Of a stretch of 64,000 nucleotides of DNA, positions 1-11,278 are shown piece by piece. Positions within the stretch are counted from its first letter, which is position 1. Every line of letters starts with the position of its first letter. The notes beneath the pieces were generated by a model, which had not been told where the DNA came from, searched no databases, and was given only the letters and a program-made list of their open reading frames with translations. This DNA comes from Rhineura floridana (lineage: Eukaryota > Chordata > Lepidosauria > Squamata > Rhineuridae). The DNA is taken from contig NC_084489.1 in NCBI RefSeq assembly GCF_030035675.1, positions 36,875,001 to 36,939,000 of the forward strand, in the 5' to 3' direction. The position numbers were made by a program, and so were the translations under genes.

Positions 1-482
1 AATTTCCCTGGTTTCACATCAGACGCAAGAAATGTATTATCCTTCTTTTGGATTTCCTGCCTCCTTAGCTCTCTGGTCCACAGCCCCCACAGCTCCCCGA
101 TGGCTCTTGCTGCGCACTTCTTCCAAACTGTAAAGAACACAATCCCCTCTGCTCCCTCTCCAGTGTGAAATTGTTCTTCCAAACAGACATCTCTCTTCCG
201 TACACTGTACTGCTACTCTTCGTTCTGTTGCTAACATCTTAACCCTTTTGTTTGTCAAGGGCCTCATTCCCTTGAGGCCATACAGCACTGGTTGGGAGGG
301 GGCAGAGCCAGCAGTGGGCAGGGAATCTATTTTGCTCTCCCTTTCTGCCCCTCTGTTGGCTTTCTTTTTCTGCTACCCCCTTCTTTTCCCCTCTTTGTTT
401 CACCCAGCTAACTGCAGGGAGAGAAACAGATTTCTCTTGCAAGAGGTCTGAACTGATAGCTTGCAGAGGGCTTTTGAAATTA

Positions 483-545
483 GACTGAGGGCCCTGGCTG
501 GTCTTTGACCGTAATAAATATATTGTATTGTATTGACTGAGGGCC
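483..545. repeat. 41-bp insert flanked by 11-bp direct repeats
   Basis: GACTGAGGGCC occurs at 483-493 and again at 535-545. The 41 bp between them end in an ATTGTATTGTATT tail. This is the form of a severely 5'-truncated LINE or SINE insertion with target-site duplication and a microsatellite tail. The family is not identified. The rest of 1-566 shows nothing I recognise; by synteny it lies in the last CPVL intron. Confidence 0.45.
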
Positions 546-566
546 ACATGTAGCCCTATTCATTTA

Positions 567-1510
567 AGACCTTTATATACCACTTGTTCGTTCTTATGTC
601 TAAGCACTGTCCATAAAAACAAGCCATCCAGACAATGAAGCAGTACAAATCATAAAACCAAACACTGTCTTAAAATGCCTGCTGGAACAAGAACATCGTA
701 ATGAAGTTCAGCAAGAAGGGTGCCTATCTAATCTCATTTGGGAAGGAGTTCCATAGGCTTGGGCCTGCTGCCCTGAATGCATGGTGTGTAGTCATTACAA
801 GCCACCAACACAGACTCCCCCAGCATCTCAGTGATTGGGCAGTCCTTAATTTATCCTGGACCTAAGTTGTTAAGGACTTTGTAAATTAATACAAGAATCT
901 TGAACCTGGCCCAGTAACATATGGGCAGCTAGTATGAGCTTTTAAGCACTGAAGTTATGTGCTGGTGGTAGTCTGCCCCCATCACCAGTCTAGTGACAGC
1001 ATTTTGCACCAGCTGGAGCTTCCAGACTGGGCACAAGGGTAACCTCACATAGAGTGCATTGCAGTAATCAAGCCTTGAGGTTACCAGTGCATGATTCACT
1101 GCAGCCAGGCTATCCTTGTCTCTGAACGGCCATAGTCAGTGCACCAGCCAAAGCTGGTAAAAGGCATTCCTAGCCATTGAGATTATCTGAGCCTCAATCC
1201 AGAAGTATTCTGAAACTATGTGCCTGTTTTTTCAGAGTGAGAGTAACCCTATCCAGATGGCAAATGGCCAATCTTCCAGATGCTGGAACCATCATCCCAC
1301 AGTGCCTCTGTCTTCCCAGGGTTCAAGCTCAGTTTATTTGCTCTCATCCATTCCACAACTGCATCCAGTGTTCCAGACCATGCTCAGTCTTGTCTGATTT
1401 GGATGTTATGGAGAAAAAGAGCTGTGTATCATCAATGTACTGATGACACTTTCCCCCAAAACTCATAATGATAGCTTCTAATGATTTGTAGCACTGGGAA
1501 TGCAAGTTGT
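567..1510 (-). mobile_element. L2 LINE remnant (3' half of reverse transcriptase ORF and 3' UTR)
   Basis: Read on the minus strand, the right end encodes FGGKCHQYIDDTQLFFS, a degraded form of the L2 reverse-transcriptase motif seen in better copies here as CHQYADDTQLYFS. The segment then runs through the L2 C-terminal region towards a 3' UTR near 567. It is interrupted by stops and clearly old. Copies at 34.3-35.8 and 57.1-60.1 kb are the same family. Confidence 0.75.
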
Positions 1511-1624
1511 TCACCCTGGCACCAAATGTTCTAGAAGATTCCAAAATGTCACAGCTGTTAATCCAGTGGTTTAGCCCAAATGTTTCTAGGCCAAGTCTGG
1601 ACAGGTGTCCTTGAAGAGACAATG

Positions 1625-1940
1625 AAGAAGTGATATGATAGCCATCTTCAAATGAAGGGCTGTCACATATATGATGCAGCATATTTGTTTTCTGTTGCTC
1701 CAGTGTGTTCAAATTACAAGGAAGATAATCTGGGTGAAACATTAGGAAGAACTTCTTGATAGCACAGACTGTTTTGTCAGTGAGCCTCAGAAAGTGGTGG
1801 ACTCTCCTTTGTTAGAGGTTTTGAACAGAGGTGGGATAGCCCCTATCAGGGATGCTGTAGTAGTGGGTTTTGTTTAGTGCCAGGGGGTTGGATTGCATGA
1901 CCTTTGAGATCCCTTCCACCTTTATGATATAATGATTTGG
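1625..1940 (+). mobile_element. CR1 LINE 3' end
   Basis: The segment resembles the conserved CR1 3' end: a 'gatatgatagccatcttcaa' block, 'ttttctgttgctccag', 'aggaagaacttctt', then a 'ggttggattgcatgacc' block and a terminal 'atgatataatgatt' repeat. It is 5' truncated and diverged. It abuts the L2 remnant on its left. Confidence 0.75.
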
Positions 1941-2314
1941 CTCCAGATTCTGACAATGTCTGTTTTCCCCCCTCTGTCATACATGTACTCCTATGCACTG
2001 CTGTGAGTGTACATTCTAGGAGCAGATTGCCCTTTTGCTCCCTTGATCAGACAGCACATTGACATCCTACGACCGCTGCCCTCCTTTGCTTTTTAAATAC
2101 AGAGGTCAAAGAGGAAGCTTGGGTCACAGTAAATGTAAGCAAAGACCCTGCATTCTACTGTTCCTTTTCTGTCGTGCATGAATGCCATTTGGACTGGAGC
2201 CCTGTGAACTCTGCTGGCTAATTCCACCACCACCCCTCCACTACTGTGTGTTCCTTTTGAAGCTGGGTGGGGAGGAGGAGAAATGCAGCTGTTTACTGCT
2301 TTCACTGAAACAGT

Positions 2315-2320
<6 letters not shown>

Positions 2321-2355
<35 letters not shown>
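2321..2355. repeat. (GT)n microsatellite
   Basis: A perfect GT dinucleotide tract of about 35 bp. The surrounding 1941-3057 holds no other feature I can support. Confidence 0.95.
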
Positions 2356-2356
<1 letters not shown>

Positions 2357-3057
2357 CCAGTTTTTTTGCAATTAGGACTGAAGCCTGGAACAGCACTGCA
2401 GGCCTCCATGGAGCATTTAGCAATGTCTGGTCATGGCAGTGATTGGATTAAGGGAGAGGAGGCCAGTCTGGAATAATATATAGCATAGCCAGCACTTGTG
2501 ATTCAAATGGATCCCAAAGCCAAAGTAAAATTAGGGTGGTGGTTGTGGTTTTAAGCCAGTTCGCATCAACTGATAGAGTGTGTCCGAAATAAATTACCAC
2601 ATCTGGTTCCTGCAAGGGGAAAGACCAGCAGTGGATTGAGCATGAAACCTGAACTCTTTTTCACCCCTGGTAAGGATGTGCTTTCCTGGCTGAAGTGCAG
2701 TGCCTTGGCCTTCTCCCACTGTCCACGTTCCTGCCTTGTAGCTCAGCACCTCTGCTTCTGGACTCACAAATGAATCATGCAACATTAACTGAAGAGAAGA
2801 AACAGAATGGGTGTAGGTGTATTGTTGTGAAAAACACATGAAAATGACACAATCTTCTTTTTTTGCTTTTAAAGTTCTTAACTTTGTCCCTACTTTTCAC
2901 ATGTATGCTGCTGGTGCAACTGCAGCCCATATATAGCTCTGTTTCTCTTCTTCATCACCCCCCAGCAAGGGAAGTGGTTCACAGAGAGGTTCCTCCTGTT
3001 TCTTGTAATATCGTTTTGGAAGGTTCCCCTGTTTCTAGTAACACAGTGTTGGGTGAG

Positions 3058-3224
3058 GGATCCGACAGCTCAGTGGTAGAGCAGTCCCTGGGGGTGTCCG
3101 TTTTCAAAGAACCAGACATCAGGCAATGGGAAAGGGCTTGGCCTGAGACCCTGGAGAGCCACTTCCAGAGTGTTGGGCTAATGGCAATGGTCTGACTCTG
3201 TGTAAAGCAGCTTCCTATGGGTGG
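3058..3224 (+). mobile_element. tRNA-Ala-derived SINE (diverged)
   Basis: The A-box-like 'cagctcagtggtagagc' is followed by a body ending in 'gagagccacttccagag' and 'ggtctgactctgtgtaaagc'. The same body occurs in the copies at 37.9 and 50.7 kb. The B-box region is lost, so this copy should be silent. Confidence 0.65.
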
Positions 3225-3348
3225 TGTGCTGTTTCTAAGCATGTTACAAGAAATAGGCACTCCAACAGTATGTGCATTGGAGAAAACATCACATATATAA
3301 AACCATGGATGTGGTCAGAGCATGTATGAAGGCTGTACTTTCCTATTA

Positions 3349-3538
3349 GGAACAGAGGAAGCTGCCTTATACTGAGTCAGGCCATTGGTCCATCTGGTTC
3401 AATATTGTCTACACTGACTAACAGCAACTCTCTGGGGTTTCAGGCAGCAGTCCTTCCCAGCCCTACCTAGAGATGCTAGGGATTATGCCAGGGGCCTTCT
3501 GCATGCAAAGGAGATGTTCTACCGCAGATGGCCCTTCT
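3349..3538 (-). mobile_element. tRNA-Ala-derived SINE
   Basis: This is the reverse complement of the same SINE. The tail 'gaagctgccttatactgagt' is on the left and the tRNA head ('cttctgcatgcaaagg') is on the right. The head resembles tRNA-Ala with a TGC anticodon stem (TTTGCATGC). It directly abuts the 3' end of the BovB LINE. Confidence 0.8.
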
Positions 3539-3540
3539 TG

Positions 3541-6433
3541 TTATGTGCCTTCAACTCAATTACAACTTAGGCCGTCCCTATGAATCAGTGACCTCCAAGA
3601 GCATCTGTCATGAACCACCCTGTTCAGATCTTGTAAGTGCAGGTCTGTGGCTTCCTTTATGGAATCAATCCATCTCTTGTTTGGTCTTCCTCTTTTTCTA
3701 CTCCCTTCTGTTTTTCCTAGCATTATTGTCTTTTCTAGTGACTCATGTCTTCTCATTATGTGTCCAAAGTATGATAACCTCAGTTTCATCATTTTAGCTT
3801 CTAGTGATAGTTCTGGTTTAATTTGTTGTCAACACCCAATTATTTGTCTTTTTCGCGGTCCATGGTATCCACAAAGCTCTTCTTCAACACCACATTTCAC
3901 ACGAGTTGATTTTTCTCTTACTCACTTTTTTCACTGTCCAACTTTCACAATCCATACATAGAGATCGGGAATACCATGGTTGAATGATCCCGAATTTAGT
4001 GTGCAGTGATACATCTTTGCATTTGAGGACCTTTTCTAGTTCTCTCATAGCTGTCCTCCCCAGTCCTAGCCTTCTTCTGATTTCTTGTCTATTGTCTCCA
4101 TTTTGGTTAATGACTGTGCCAAGGTATTGATAATCCTTGACAAGTTCAATGTCCTCATTGTCAATGGTAAAGTTACATAAATCTTCTGTTGTCAGTACTT
4201 TAGTTTTCTTGACATTCAGCAGCAGTCCTGCGTTTGTGCTTTCATCAGCATTCGTTTCAAATTGTTACTGGTTTCTGCTAAGAGTATGGTATCGTCTGCA
4301 TATCTTAAATTATTGATATTTCTCCCGCCAGTTTTCACACCTCCTTCATCTTGGTCCAGTCCCGCTTTCCGTATGATATGTTCTGCGTATAGATTAAACA
4401 AATAAGGTGATTAAAATGCACCCCTGTCTCACACCCTTTCCGATGGAGAACCAGTTTCTCCATATTATGTCCTTACAGTAGCCTCTTGTCCACAGTATAG
4501 GTTGTACATCAGGACAATCAGATGCTGTGGCACCCCCATTTCTTTTAAAACATTCCATATTTTTTCATGATCTACACAGTCAAAGGCTTTGCTGTAATCT
4601 ATAAAGCACAGGGCGATTTTCTTCTGAAAGTCCTTGGTCCACTCCATTACCCAATGTATGTTTGCGATACGATCTTTGGTGCCTCTTCCCTTTCTAAATC
4701 CAGCTTGGACATCTGGTATTTCCCGCTCCATATATGGTAAGAGCCTTTGTTGTAGAATCTTGAGCATTACTTTACTTGCATGGGATATTAAGGCAATAGT
4801 TTGATAATTACTGCATTCCCTGGGATCCCCTTCGTTTGGAATTGGGATTGCCTTAATATTGAATGCTTCCGGTCTGTGGGCCATTGTTTAGTTTTCTGTA
4901 TTGGTTGACAAATTTTTGTCAAAATTTGGACAGATTTAGTCTCAGTAGCTTGTAGTAACTCTATCGGTTTGCCATCTGTTCCTGGTGATTTGTTTCTTCC
5001 AAGTATTTTAAGAGCAGCTTTCACCTCAGATTCTAACATTTCTGGCATCCTGGCATCTCTTTTATAGAGTCCTTCATTGTATTGCTTCCATCTTCCTTTT
5101 ATTTCGTCCCAGTCAGTCAGTGTGTCTCCTGTTGATTATTCAACATTCCTACTCTTGGTTTAAATTTCCCTTTCATTTCTCTAATCTTTTGGAATAGGGC
5201 TCTTGTTCTTCCCTTTTTTGTTGTTCTCTTCTATTTCTATACAATAACTGTTGTAATAGTTCTCTTTGTCTCTACGTACTAGTCGCTGTATTGTTGCATT
5301 TAGGGTTCTGACCGTGTTTCTGTCTCCTTTTGCTTTTGCTTTCCTTCTCTCTTTAACCATTTTAAGAGTTTCTTCAGTCATCCATTGAGGTCTTTCTCTC
5401 TTTTTAACAAGATGTATTGTCTTTTTCATCCTTCCCTCATAATGTCTCTGACTTCACTCCATAGTTCTTCTGGTTCTCTGTCAACTAAATGTAAAGCCTC
5501 AAATCTGTTCCTTATTTGATCTTTATATTCTTCTTGTATTTTGGCATTATGATTGTGTTCTTCTTTAGCTTTACTCTGATTTTTGATACAACCAGTTCAT
5601 GATCTGTACTGCAGTCTGCTCCTGGTCTTGTTTTTGCAGAAAGTATAGAATTTATCCATCTTCTGCTACCAATTATATAATCAATTTGATTCCTATACTG
5701 ACCATTTGGTGATGTCCACATGTACAGTCGTCTTTTTAGTTGCTCAAAAAATGTGTTGGCAAGAAACAAATTATTGGCTTCACAGAATTTAGTGAGTCTT
5801 TCTCCTGCTTCATTTCTATCTCCTAAGCCCCATTTCCCCACAATTCCTAGTTCTTCTCTGTTCCCTACTTTTGCATTCCAATCCGCCATGATTATCAGCA
5901 CATCTTGTTTTGGTGTGTGATCAGTTTCTTCCTGTACTTCTGCATAAAATCTCCATTTCTTGCTTGACAATTTCTAACTTTCCCTGGTTCATGCTTCTCA
6001 CATTCCATGTTCCTATTGTGTGTCGTACAACTCCAGACTCTCTTTTTGCATCTGTGCTCATCAGCCTCTGGGCTTCCTCTTGGCTTTGACCCAGCTGTGT
6101 CATTAGTCACAGCACTACTCATACTTGTCCTTTGTTCTTCCCCAGTACCTCGGTGAGTGCCTTCTGACCTGGGGGTCTCATCTTCTAGCACTATCTCATG
6201 TTGCATTTTGGATACTCTGTTTACAGAGTTTTCATCGTAAGAGGTATTCAGAGGTGGTTTACCATTGCCTTCCTTTGAGTTTGGATGCATCTTAGTGTGG
6301 TGTCTCAGCTTTGACCATTCCGCCTTGGGTGCCCCTGCTAGGAGTCTAGCCTCTTAGTCTAGACTCCTGATGGCATCGCTCTCAGCTTCTTCAACACTCT
6401 CAAACTCCCTCACCATGTTAAGGTATGCATCTT
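3541..6433 (-). mobile_element. BovB (RTE) LINE, nearly full length, inactive
   Basis: Minus-strand frames give a recognisable BovB protein in order. An endonuclease start with WNVRSMNQGKLEIVKQEME lies near 6.0 kb. Then come endonuclease motifs DWNAKVG and RPGADCSTDHEL (5.6-5.9 kb), reverse transcriptase motifs ECSNYQTIALISHASKV, QAGFRKGRGT and FIDYSKAFDCVDHEK (4.5-4.9 kb), NNLRYADDTILLAE (4.3 kb), and the C-terminal YFGHIMRRHESLEKT near 3.75 kb. A BovB-like 5' leader extends to about 6.43 kb and the BovB 3' tail ends near 3.54 kb. The ORF is spread over several frames. Part of the endonuclease is deleted: the sequence jumps from KQEME almost directly to the region before DWNAKVG. It is about 2.9 kb, against roughly 3.2-3.4 kb for an intact element as I recall. 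It cannot code for a working protein. Confidence 0.93.
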
Positions 6434-6512
6434 AAAGAGGGGTTAATAATTATAACCGTTATAATATAATAGTTATAACCATATAATAGTTATATAAAAA
6501 ATATAAAATAGT

Positions 6513-7503
6513 TACCGTATATTCCGGCGTATAAGACGACTTTTTAACCCAGGAAAATCTTCTCAAAAGTCGGGGGTCGTCTTATACACCAGGTGCTGAA
6601 AAAGAGCGGGAAAATTAAGTCAAAAAATGGCGGACAATAACGAAGCGGCAATGGCGGGCGGGGGTAGAGCCGCTTGTGCTGCAGCCACGGGGCCGATAAG
6701 CAAGGTCGCGGCGCAGAAAATCAATAAAGGAACGGCTAGGTAAAAAAGGGAAAAAAGCCGCCGCTGCTAAGGAAGCAGGAGGAGGCAGCCGCAGCCGCCG
6801 TATGCAGGGACCGTTGCGGCGCGAAACTGTCAGGCAGCGAGGCTCAAGGCAGTCCGAGATAAAAGCCACAAAGGGAGAGAGAGAGAGACGCAGCCGCAGA
6901 CTCTCAATGAAATATTCCCGGGACGGGGGAGACTCAAACGGCCAGGAACGGGAGGGAAATAACAACGGGAGCTGCAGCCGCAAGCTCCCGCTGGGAATAG
7001 AGAGAACCACAGCCGCGGTCCCTCTGATGGCCGTTGGATGAAAGGCTGGGAAAATCAACGGCCCGGGCAACAGGGAACCCCCCCAAGGGAACTCCCCAGG
7101 AATGGAAAACACGACGTTAGATACAAGACAGAGGGAAGGGAACACTTGGTAAACACACAGTCACAAAACCTCCACACTCTGTCAAACAAATACAGCAACA
7201 AAAAACACAGAAAACTTAGCTAAGCTACGCTATAGGATCTCAATCTTGTTCGTACGAAGGCAAGAATGAACTGGAGAGTGGGAGGGGCCTGACGCCCCTA
7301 GTCTTGACTTCAAAGACATTCTTGCCTTCACACGATAGGCTTTGTATACAACAACCAGCCAATCGCCGGTAAGGTACATCGCTTGCATGTCATAAGCAGG
7401 GGTAGTCTTATACGGCGAGTATATCCCAAACTCTATATTTTAACTGGAAAAGTTGGGGGTCGTCTTATACGCCCAGTCGTCTTATACGCCGGAATATACG
7501 GTA
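6513..7503. mobile_element. Non-autonomous DNA transposon with GC-rich interior
   Basis: The ends are inverted repeats: CCGTATATTCCGGCGTATAA at 6515 and its complement ending at 7501, continuing to the GACGAC motif. Each end is flanked by TA, fitting a TA target duplication. Further copies of the subterminal motif GTCGTCTTATAC lie inside both ends. The interior (about 6605-7150) is rich in G+C and CpG, unlike the AT-rich flanks, and shows no transposase I can recognise. TA duplications fit Tc1/mariner (including pogo) or ISL2EU-type elements; I cannot decide between them. Confidence 0.75.
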
Positions 7504-8642
7504 TATAAAAAATGGTTAATAGTTATAAGCATTTTTTTAAAAAAAAATCTGTAGTAATGTTAGTGAGGAAATGGCATGGTGACCTCTAGCTTCTGATAGA
7601 CTCTTCTGTTCAGATGCATAAGAAGCTTTTGCTGCCAACTTCATTTTAGGCTTAAAGGCTATATTCTAAAATGAAGCTATCTCATCATAATCCTTCAACT
7701 AGCTCTGTACTTCCATGGAAATCACTGTGGTAGACAACTGCCAAGACAGAAATCTGACTCTTTTTTACCTTTAAGACTCCAGACTTTGACTATTGGCGCC
7801 AGTAAAGATCCTCTCTGGAGTAATTTGAAGATAATTGTCTGGTGTTTACTTTTAGCATTTAGTGATGGAGGGATATTTGAATTCCAATGATGTCTGTATA
7901 CTAAGGAAAAAAACTGTGAAAATGGTGATACTCTGGCATTAGCATTGCCATGTCATTCTAACACATAGTTTAAAGAACATTATCATGTGGTCAAGCCTAT
8001 CTTTTTATAATATTTCACAATACTGCTTCTGCCTGAAACAAGAGGTTTTTTATTTGATTTGTATCTGGCCTTGGATTAGAGAATCCACTCACAATGCTTC
8101 ATATTGCTGTTGTTACATTTTTATGGAGTGCGGAATGTCACTTAATGAGTCCATGGATTCATTAAGCTGAATTTGGATTTCAGCTTGTATCTTGGATCCA
8201 TGTCCAGCACATCATTCCATTGGGTGATACTGGTCCAAGCTCGCAAGCTGTGTGAGCTTGTGCGATATAATGGATTTGTAGTGATAGGTTTGCATACGGG
8301 GAAAACCTAATTTCAAATTCTTTTTAGGCCCACTCTGCACTTTATATGTACACATAAGTTGCCTTTTAAGTGTATATCAAAAAAATACAAACAAAAGCAC
8401 ACATTGTACAGAAAAAATCAGTTGAATCGTTCCACCCTTTATTATGTTTCAGTTTTTTAGTTTGTTGTCACTCCCTTTGGTCTCAGAATTCATATTCTCA
8501 TATAAACTTTAGGGCAGAAAACTTTTCAGTGTACTTTTTTGTGCTAGAGCACACCTACAGGAGAGTAAGTACAAAAAACCCACAAATGCATTCAATTAAG
8601 TGTGAAGGGCATATGGCATCGGACATGTCATTCATTTATTTA
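7504..8642. other. Unassigned, presumed CPVL last intron
   Basis: I see no gene, RNA or clear repeat here. It is AT-rich and low in CpG. The intron assignment rests only on the CPVL terminal exon downstream at 9781; I did not find the preceding CPVL exon in the window. Confidence 0.4.
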
Positions 8643-9035
8643 TGTATGAAAATGAAATGTACTGCCTTCAAGTTGATCCTGACTTATGGCTACCCTATGA
8701 ATAAGGTTTTCATGGTTAACGGTATTCAGAGGTGGTTTACCATTGCTTCCCTCTGAGGCTAGTTCTCCCCAGCTGGCTAGGGCCTGCTCATCTTGCCACA
8801 GCTGCACAAGCCAGCCCCTTCCTTTTCCGCAACTGCCAGCTGGGGGGCAACTGGGCTCCTTGGGACTATGCAGCTTGCCCACGGCTGCAGAGGTGGCAGG
8901 GCACGTAACCCCTGAGCCACTCACTGTGGGGTGATCTTTAGCTGGCCCTTTCCACCCAGAAGACACAAGCGGGGATTTGAACTCACCGACTCTGGACTCC
9001 CAGCCAGGCTCTCCTCCTCACTGTGAGCTGTCTAT
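8643..9035 (-). mobile_element. Sauria-like SINE with BovB tail, expanded body
   Basis: The left end carries the BovB-type tail in reverse ('actgccttcaagttgatcct' and 'tattcagaggtggtttacca'). The right end holds a reverse tRNA-like head with a B-box-like 'gggatttgaactcaccgac' and 'ctggactcccagccaggctc'. The body between them is longer and richer in G+C than in the copy at 33.4 kb. Confidence 0.6.
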
Positions 9036-9780
9036 GTATACCTTCCTCCATAAATATTTATCCCAAGGCACTTTACAATGCAAATTACAATGCAATGGGC
9101 CACTCATTGCCTCTGTTCTGATGACAGGATTTTTTTTTTAATGAATGTGTTGGTTTCATTGAATTTTTACTTGGATACTGCTACAAGATTTCATACGGTT
9201 AACAGTTCATAAATGACAAAATAAATAAACAAATGTCAAACAATTGCAACCATAAGGTATACAGTTTAATAATTACATTATCAAGAGTGCAATTCCAGGG
9301 ACCATAAGATTTTGCAGATCTTCCTAAACAAATCAGTTCAGCATGTCCACCCATGGAAAACTCCATTGCAGCAACAGCAATCGCAGTGCTCTTTCTCCTC
9401 CACCATTGATGCTCTGATGGTAGAGAGGGGAAGAGAAGGTGTTGTGGCATCTGATAGAGAGAGGCACTGGATCCACTGTATTTAAAGCGCTTCTGTTCCC
9501 TCAAAACACAAATGCATGGAAGGGGGTAAAAAGTACACCAGCCTTGCAGCTGGTGGGTTGATTTTCCTTCCAAATGGGCAATGGAAATGGACGTCCATTT
9601 TGTGCAGTTGAAAAAACCCTACTCTGTCCATTTCATTCTGTGGGATTAATGTAGCTACAAAAACTCTGATCTAATTTTTTACAGAATGTATTGGAACCCA
9701 AGTTTTGTATATCCTGGAAGCTGTAGCTTCTCTCATTTAGACTATATTTTATTCATTTATTTATTTTTACAACTCTACAG
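9036..9780. other. Unassigned, presumed end of CPVL last intron with splice acceptor
   Basis: No repeat or other gene is recognised. The final stretch is pyrimidine-rich and ends in 'acaactctacag', a good 3' splice site directly before the CPVL coding exon at 9781. Confidence 0.6.
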
Positions 9781-9891
9781 ATCATTGTTCGAGGTGGAGG
9801 GCACATCTTGCCATATGACCAGCCTGAGAGATCTTTGGACATGATGGACAGGTTTATATCAGGGAAAGGATGGAAACCTAATAGATACTGA
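9781..9891 (+). CDS. CPVL: Carboxypeptidase vitellogenic-like, last coding exon
   Basis: The exon opens after a clean acceptor (AG at 9779-9780) in phase 0. It encodes 36 residues and a TGA: IIVRGGGHILPYDQPERSL, then DMMDRFISGKGWKPNRY. This closely follows the C-terminus of human CPVL as I know it (VIVRGGGHILPYDQP, then a DMINRFIYGKGW stretch). CPVL is a lysosomal/secretory serine carboxypeptidase of family S10, and the His of GGGHILP is the catalytic-triad histidine. The other exons lie upstream, outside the window. TRIL follows 34 kb downstream on the same strand, the order known in human. The exon is too short to show up as a long ORF and shows no defect. Confidence 0.93.
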   Translation: MIVRGGGHILPYDQPERSLDMMDRFISGKGWKPNRY

Positions 9892-9985
9892 AAATACAGT
9901 TTCAACGTGAATTCTCCACGAGATTTCAGGGGCATAATAGAAGAACTAGCACTGTGCATCAATAAAGTCTTTTAATTTTGTTTTA
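9892..9985 (+). promoter_or_regulatory. CPVL: CPVL 3' UTR with polyadenylation signal
   Basis: A canonical AATAAA lies at 9961-9966, 70 bp after the stop codon, followed by a T-rich stretch and 'gtctgtggtcattgt' as a possible GU-rich element. This gives a very short 3' UTR of roughly 90-100 bp. The exact cleavage site is inferred. Confidence 0.75.
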
Positions 9986-11270
9986 AGTTACAATTTGAGT
10001 CTGTGGTCATTGTAACTGGTTCAGTTTTACCCAGTGGGAGGCAACTTTGAACCTGGTATTACAGAGGAAACATTTTGTGACATAATTCCAGAATCCCTCT
10101 TAGGCTGAGCTTACTCATTTGTACAAAGGGTAACCTATTACACTAAGGCTGCAATCCAATACACACATCTCTTTTGTCTACCCTATTGCTTTCTGTTTCC
10201 ATAGATGTGGAGTTACATAAAACAAATCTACACACAAAAAATCCTGAAATACATATTTTTATTTGAACATAGTACATAAAATCAATACAATGTAACAGTA
10301 GAACTACCTATGGTATTTCAGCTTCAAGAACATACCATTCTTCAGTGACATCTGCAAAGGTTTGGTTGGTACAGACAACACTAGCCCTATTCATTCATTC
10401 ATTCATTCATTCATTCAAAAGAAAGTGTGAGGCCTTAAACTGAGAAGGAGCAGGGTGTGTGCTCCACCCCCAGTGGCTCCACCCCCAGTGACCCTGCATG
10501 CTAGGCACGGCTGCTTCACCCCAGCCTTCATTTGTTGAGTGGAAAGGTGGAAAGGGGACATGTAACTGCATTTCTAATTATGGGTGTGTTTAGATTGTTC
10601 TGTAATTAATTGTAGAGCTGGTTTGCCAAATTTTTGTATTCTAATTCTCCCCAAAAAAGGAAATTGGCTGGGGTAAAATGTTCTTTTAAAGACCTCCCCC
10701 TCCAATTTTTCACATGGTTTAGCTCCCATCACTGCTCCTGTTGTGGCAGCTGCTTTGACGTTTTTGTTTCTAAATAAGAATTCTGCTTCTTGCTGGCTAT
10801 GTTATCCAATCAATGTGATAACATCACAGTACCACAAAACCAATACATTTTGCTTATGTAATAACATCATAAAGCCAAGTCAGAATGAGACCAATGCTTC
10901 ATGCTCTTTCTTTGAATGGACTGTTATCAAAATGTGGCTATATTTTGTAGGGGTTAAATTTCTTCATGAAACTCCTCCATATTTTACCTAAGACCTTACT
11001 TTGGTGCCGTTCATCTTCTGTGTTATGTACAATACTAACATTACCTTTCTTGGTTAAGTGACCTAGACTGGAGTGATGCCACCCACATACCTAAATGTTT
11101 TGTATGTTAACTTCCCAAAGTGGAGAGAAGTCAGAGACTTACCCAGATGCAACACACGTGAATGTGCGTACACACACACACACACACAGAGTCCCTATCT
11201 GGGATTAGTGCCAACTGATAAAATTCAAGAGAGACAATGCAGAGGAGTAGTTTTAAATCAGAGCTGTATG
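9986..11270. other. Intergenic, unassigned, with (ATTC)n
   Basis: Contains an ATTC tetranucleotide repeat at 10390-10416 and a CA tract at 11170-11187. The sequence about 10440-10560 is locally G+C-richer. No gene or transposon is recognised. Confidence 0.5.
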
Positions 11271-11278
11271 ACCTAGTG

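Noticed and set aside
2093-2442. Frames with HTHTHT or VCVCVC runs
   Set aside because: They are translations of the GT microsatellite at 2321-2355.
10390-10416. Short regular repeats as a possible CRISPR-like array
   Set aside because: It is a simple ATTC microsatellite in a vertebrate genome; no spacers or cas genes.
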